Shown here in pieces: positions 59,110 to 64,000 of a DNA stretch of 64,000 nucleotides. Every line of letters starts with the position of its first letter. Position 1 is the first letter of the stretch. The notes under the pieces were generated by a model, which did not search any database, was not told where the DNA came from, and saw only the letters and a list, made by a program, of their open reading frames with translations. The DNA comes from Prunus persica (taxonomy: Eukaryota; Streptophyta; Magnoliopsida; Rosales; Rosaceae). The stretch is taken from contig NC_034010.1 of the NCBI RefSeq assembly GCF_000346465.2, positions 22,665,201-22,729,200 on the forward strand, given 5' to 3'. A program made the position numbers and the translations under genes.

Positions 59110-60302
59110 AAAGGAAGGAATTTGACCATTTCATTCCATGATTTCCTAATATCTTCCTAATCACATCATATCTGCTTGGAGCTTTTTGTGTACACTAGAA
59201 ATCAATTTATTTGCTCCATTTTCAAGAATACAAGCTTTGGTGGTAAATGAGGGTGATGGTGATGGTGATGTGATGATGAAGGGGAAGGCAGGACTCGGCG
59301 TCTTAAATTCCAGTTTAGGGTTAGGCACTTTGTAACTCTACTGAAGTAGAAACTCGCTTTAGGTTCAGAACTTAGGATTTTACTGTGTTACATAATTGGT
59401 CTACCTGAAATCTCTTTCACACAATGTACTAGGGTTTTTGGATGAGTAGCTGTGTATCAGTTCTCTTTTATGTACTCTTGTTTAAGATTTTCAAGAGAGT
59501 AGTAATTACACCACCATAGATGAAATTGGGTCATGTTTGGTTTACTTGACAATCTTTTAGTTCTTTCTTTCAAAAATTTTTTTTTCTGATACAGGAAATT
59601 GATCATTTTCCGTTCATTTGTTCTTCAATATTTCCCAAATAATAAATTATGTTTGGTAGTAAATGTTGAGAAACAGGTGCACCAAGGTTCACATATCATA
59701 TTCTTTGTAAGTGTTTGTAGGCCTCTGAGTTGCATGTGAGTGTCTGATTGTAAGTTGGTCCTCTGCCTTCCTATGTAAACACAACTTCAAATAAACCTAT
59801 ACCTCCATTGAAAAGGCTCTTTACCTTTCTTTAGGCATTAATCCGTTTTTCTCTTTAAAATGTAATTTCTAAGAACAAGCCTCCTTCATAGCTCAACAAA
59901 ATGAATCTTGTAACCGAAAACCAAAACTCCCTTTTATTCTATATTTTTCATCTTTTATTCAACAATTGTTTTTTTTTTTGGGTAATTAAATGAATTGATA
60001 AACCAAAAAGAGGGCAAAGCCCAAAGAACAAAACAACCTCAAGGTCAACAAACCAACCAAGAGTTCTGACCCAAAAAAAAACCAAAAGACGAGACCAACC
60101 AAGAGAACACAAAGGGGCCACACCAACCAAAGAGCCTGAACCCTAAACCCAAACCCAAACAAAATTAGGTTTCTTTATAAACAACCGAAGCCGCCGTAGC
60201 TCCTTTCTGATACATTGGGTACCTCTCTCTCTCTCTCCCTAGATTATTAAGTTTTTTCATATGAAGTTTCATGGGTTTGTTTTGTTCCAAGTTACAGGGA
60301 CA
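59110..60302. other. 3-prime UTR and intergenic DNA
   Basis: Contains the 3-prime UTR of the nucleotidyltransferase gene. An A-rich block with repeated AACCAACCAAGAG words lies at 59990-60170, followed by a CT microsatellite at 60222-60238. No gene seen. Confidence 0.55.
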
Positions 60303-60310
60303 CTGATACT

Positions 60311-62175
60311 TAGGGGTGGGCATTAGAATCGCAAAACCGCAAAACCGAATCAAATTAAATTGAAAAAATTCAAAAAAAAATCGTGTTGATTAAAAAAGTA
60401 AATAATCGAGTCAAATCCGAACTTGACCGGTTCAGAGGGCTTCCGGTTTCGGTTTTCTACTACAAGAGACCGGTCCAATATAATTAATTAATATATATTT
60501 TTATATTATATATATTTATATATAGTTAACATGGGGCTGTTTTGTGTGGCTGTCTAAAATATTATTGTACGCACACACACAGGATCATCACAACTAAAAC
60601 ACGACTTAGGTTTCTTTCTTCCTTCTTTGGTTTGATTTCCTCTCTCTCTCTCTCTCTGATCTGAGCGGCCGAACCTCTCTTTTCCTCTGCGTGAAACCTC
60701 TCTTTCAGCCATCCTTGTTCTTCTTCAGCCGTCGCGCCGCCGAAGCTCTCTCAGTTGTCGCGCCGTCGTCACGCAAGCAGGTTCGATTCTGGCTTTCTTT
60801 TTTTCTTTTTGTTTCTTTTCCCCCTTCGATTCTCTGTCTGACCATCTCTATGTCCTCCATCAGCAGTTCGTGCAGATCATCATCCATATTTCTGGAGTAG
60901 GTTGCAGCTTCCAGCAGACGCACTCTTTTTTTTCTCCCCTTGACGCAGCCGCGCACTCCTTCTCGTCACTTTTCCATTGAAGACTCTCTCTCTACCAAAG
61001 GTGAATTTCTCACTCTTCTGTAAATGCTTAATCTTCAATATTGTTATTTCCAATCTCTATTTGCATTTTTATTTACTTTTATTGAGCGATTTATTCTCTG
61101 AAAATTTCAATCTCTGTTTGCATTTTTGGCTGGATTATTTACTCAACCCAAAACTCATACATTCAGATTACTGTATGCCTGTTATTATGTTGTTTTTAGA
61201 TCTTAAAAATAAGATAAGAAAAGTGGAATTAGGGAATTATATCAAACTTTCATGACTGTATAAATCAAGATTTCTGCTCATTATTTGTTTAGGGAATTAG
61301 ATCTGGTTGATTGCAGCTTTCCTTATGGCATCAATCAAAGTAGAGATTTATGAGGAAAAAAGAAGTTATGACTTATGTTCTGTTTGTGTTCATGTACATT
61401 GAAAATTGTAATTAGCTTGTAGTTGGCTTTTGTTTGGTGTTTTGGTTTGATTTACTAGTGTGCATTCAAATTTATTAATTGATTAATTGACAGTGCATAA
61501 CAGATTTTCCGTTCAGTTTTTCAGTTTTTCAGTTTTGCATATTTGCAGATTTTAAGTTTTTCGTTTGCTTTATTACTGCTGTCATAGGCAACTATTTTTA
61601 GAAATTGGCTTGTATAGGTTCTTTGTTTTTTCGTGCTGAATCCAATGATGCAAAGAACGTCAAAATTGGGCTAGTGGTTTGAAAGTTAAAGGCTAAAAAC
61701 TGAACAGAGGTCAGATGTGTCAAAACTGCAATTTGAAACTCTTTATTTTCTTGCTTTGCTTAAGTCTAGTTAATTGGTTTCTGTTTTTCAGTTGCTTTCT
61801 AGTTAAGTGTTGATATTATCATTTAGTTGGAAATGAAGCTTTGTATCATGATAGTGTGCTATATGCTTTGTATAATGATAAGTGTTGCTGTATGCTGAGT
61901 TTGTGTTAAATACATGCTATATATGCTGGTACAAAAAAGTTAGCATGATAGTATATAAATTTGGGGTATGTTAGTATATAAATACATTTTGGGTAGGTTG
62001 GGCCCATGCCCAAACCGAAACCGCATGAACCAAATCGAATCGGACAGGTCTGGGTTGGTTTGGATTTCTGTACCGATTTTAAGCAAAATCGGTCCAAATC
62101 GAACCGATCTGTACTTTCGGATTAGGTTCTATTTTTTCCCCAAAACCGGTCCAAATCGAACTGTGCCCACCCCTA
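60311..62175. mobile_element. Non-autonomous hAT element, 1.87 kb
   Basis: The ends are TAGGGGTGGGCA (60311) and TGCCCACCCCTA (62175), a perfect 12-bp inverted repeat of the hAT consensus type. A perfect 8-bp duplication CTGATACT flanks it (60303-60310 and 62176-62183). Subterminal AACCGAATCAAAT and CCAAATCGAACCG words repeat near both ends. No hAT transposase frame is present. The interior (about 60600-60970) is CT-rich and GC-richer, like a plant leader exon with a donor-like AGCAG|GTTCG near 60780, so captured promoter/leader sequence is possible. Confidence 0.92.
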
Positions 62176-62183
62176 CTGATACT

Positions 62184-62995
62184 TCACTCGAATCTGTTTG
62201 GTATTTATTTGATTTTTAGATTTCCATTGTATTAAGATGTCCATTTTGGTTTGTTAAATCCTAAGAAGCTCGGACACGGATACGATACGACACGACACAG
62301 GGATACGACAAATTTTCAAAAATTAGGATACGGTACGTTGTGGATATTGCAATTTAAAAAATATATAAAAATTAAAAAATAACAATATATATAATTTAAA
62401 ACATATTTTAAATAACATAAAAATGATAATATTATTACTTTTAACATACTTCCACTTGTCGTGGTTTTTTAACTTGTAATATTATTACTTTTAATAAGAC
62501 AAACAAAACAAAATCCTTTTGTCAAAACGATAAGACCAGCCATCACGTGGGGTGTGGGTGAAACTGTGAGTATTAAACAAACAAAATCCTTTGACCAAAA
62601 AATAAAAAATAAAAAATCCTTTTGTCAAAAGAACAGAGAAGCACGCGTGAGAAAACAAAATGAAAATGGAGAAGAGAACCCGACGCCGGCGACAATGAAG
62701 AAGAAGAAATTGATGAGTAGGGGCGCCGCTGGATGAAGAAGAAAAAGGAAGATCTGGGCTTCTTAAGGATGAAGAAGAAGAAGTGATGAGTGGGGGCACT
62801 GGTGGCTGAAGAAGAAGAAGGAAGATCTGGGCTTCTTATTTATATAGAAGAAGGAAGTTACAAAGATATTGATACTTCAACCGAATCTGTTTGATATGTA
62901 TTTGATTTTTAGATTTCCATTGTATTAAATTCTTTTTGAACTGTTGTACATGGCGTCCATTTTGGTTTGTTAAATCCTATTTTGATTAGTGACAA
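62184..62995. repeat. Local duplication around the hAT site plus a 72-bp tandem repeat
   Basis: The DNA interrupted by the hAT element (GTTACAGGGACACTGATACT... continuing after 62183 as TCACTCGAATCTGTTTGG) is repeated uninterrupted at about 62846-62985 (GTTACAAAGATATTGATACT, then TCAACCGAATCTGTTTGA). Between the copies, a unit of about 72 bp ending GGAAGATCTGGGCTTCTTA occurs twice (about 62698-62769 and 62770-62840). Confidence 0.85.
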
Positions 62996-63343
62996 AGGAG
63001 TATATGCTATAAACAATAAGCTGCCTCTGCTTGAAGGTGTCTGTAGGACCATACAATAGAAAAGATGTGTTTTCAATCTCATTCTTCTGCTCTCCTAGAT
63101 CTCGTGTGAAGCTAAAGCACCAGGAAGAGTTTCAAGTTTCCTGTACAATATTTTTTTTATACTTAATTTTCATGTGTATATAATTTTGGAGGAGCCAATG
63201 ATAGTAATGGAGATCAAACGCCGAGACACAATTGCTGATGATAGTTGGGGAAAATACATAATCTGTAAACACAAAAAAATAAAAACAAAGTCGATGCCAC
63301 CAAAACCACCACTGTCACTACAATTGCACTGGGCATATAAATA
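62996..63343. other. Intergenic, no gene recognised
   Basis: AT-rich; I see no coding family, promoter or element boundary here. Confidence 0.5.
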
Positions 63344-63530
63344 GTATCGCTGCCCGGCTATACTAGATTCTTTTTTTTATAAAAGAAATAGTCTAGCCTG
63401 GCGGCTATACTCATTTTTCCTTTAAAAAAAAATAGTATAGCCGCCCGGCTTTACGTTTCTGACACGTGGCACCTATGTGTTGGGTGTGTCTTTTTTTAAA
63501 TATATAAATAGTATAGCCGTTCGGCTATAC
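63344..63530. repeat. Array of four 20-bp palindromic units
   Basis: Units at 63344-63363, 63391-63410, 63435-63454 and 63511-63530. The best unit reads GTATAGCCGTTCGGCTATAC, 9-bp arms around a 2-base centre; the others differ by one to four bases. Each is preceded by AAATA or GAAATA, and three are followed by C/T-rich tracts. Confidence 0.9.
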
Positions 63531-64000
63531 CTTTTTAAAAAGAAAATTTAATGTAGGAAATTTCGCCGGATTAGACATGTGCAGGTTTTAAAATAAAAAA
63601 AATTTAATATATGTAATTAAGTAATATCTTAGCCTTTTTGAATTACTTTAATTAGTAATTATATTTTAATTATTAATTAGTATAAAAAATTTATAGAAAA
63701 AGTCCGCAAAATAATTAATTTCTATTTACTAAGTTTTTTGTGAAATCGTTTGGGTGTCCTAATTAAATTTCTCCATAACCCAAGAGCCATATCCATTATT
63801 AGTAGGCCATTACTCAAGTATGTATTGTCCCATTTTCATTTTTTTACTTTTCCAGAGTTATTACCCAAATATTCTAGCGCCTTCACGTTTAATGATGTAT
63901 TATACACGTACGCACATATTTCTCATGTTTAATACACCTATTTTTTACAAAAATTTCGATAAGACACAAAATTCATGTATTATACACAAAATTCTCACAT
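63531..64000. other. Right edge, no gene recognised
   Basis: Very AT-rich with many TTAAT/ATTAA words; nothing supports a gene or an element boundary before the window ends. Confidence 0.5.

Overview
The window is a stretch of AT-rich plant nuclear DNA. It has spliced GT-AG genes, a DYW-class PPR gene, an abscisic-acid receptor, plant transposon families and plant-type telomere-like CCCTAAA motifs. Protein flavour and repeat types suggest a rosid dicot, most likely Rosaceae; the species cannot be fixed from sequence alone. Seven host protein-coding genes can be rebuilt exon by exon with open frames throughout. From left to right they are: a CHID1-like GH18 protein (minus strand), a DYW PPR protein (plus), a PYL8-type abscisic-acid receptor (minus), two tandem BTB/POZ paralogues (plus), a PLIP1-type plastid phospholipase A1 (plus) and a nucleotidyltransferase/PAP-OAS1-like protein (plus). 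As far as I recall the Arabidopsis map, the first three match the At4g01040-At4g01030-At4g01026 block and the last two match At3g61680-At3g61690, so the gene order looks like conserved synteny.

Bases 3.7-26.3 kb, between the divergent CHID1-like and PPR genes, are almost entirely mobile DNA. A decayed PIF/Harbinger element (3746-8093) starts 175 bp upstream of the CHID1-like ATG. A 14.1-kb CACTA (En/Spm) element (8394-22472) has CACTACTACAAAAA ends and a perfect AAG target duplication. A solo LTR (23873-24416, ATTAT duplication) and a Tourist-like MITE (25704-26273, TAA duplication) follow, the latter ending 284 bp before the PPR frame.

The CACTA element is the most interesting object. Both of its genes appear intact: a 1054-aa TNP2/TNPD-type transposase and a 715-aa protein joining a Transposase_24 (TNPA-like) region to a Ulp1-type cysteine protease. 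Its CGTCG-core subterminal motif is not confined to the ends: it fills all five coding introns of the TNPA-Ulp1 gene, and at least three of those introns carry the same motifs in the same order, as if copied from one another. The right arm holds a degraded captured piece of a 26S proteasome RPN6 gene.

The right half (33-64 kb) has conventional genes plus small elements: a long-TIR MITE, a tRNA-derived SINE candidate, two copies of a 290-bp non-autonomous Helitron (one with its empty site preserved in the tandem duplicate), a 1.9-kb non-autonomous hAT element with a perfect 8-bp duplication, and a short array of 20-bp palindromes near the right edge. Exon coordinates are hand-derived from reading frames, splice dinucleotides and remembered family sequences; no alignments were run.
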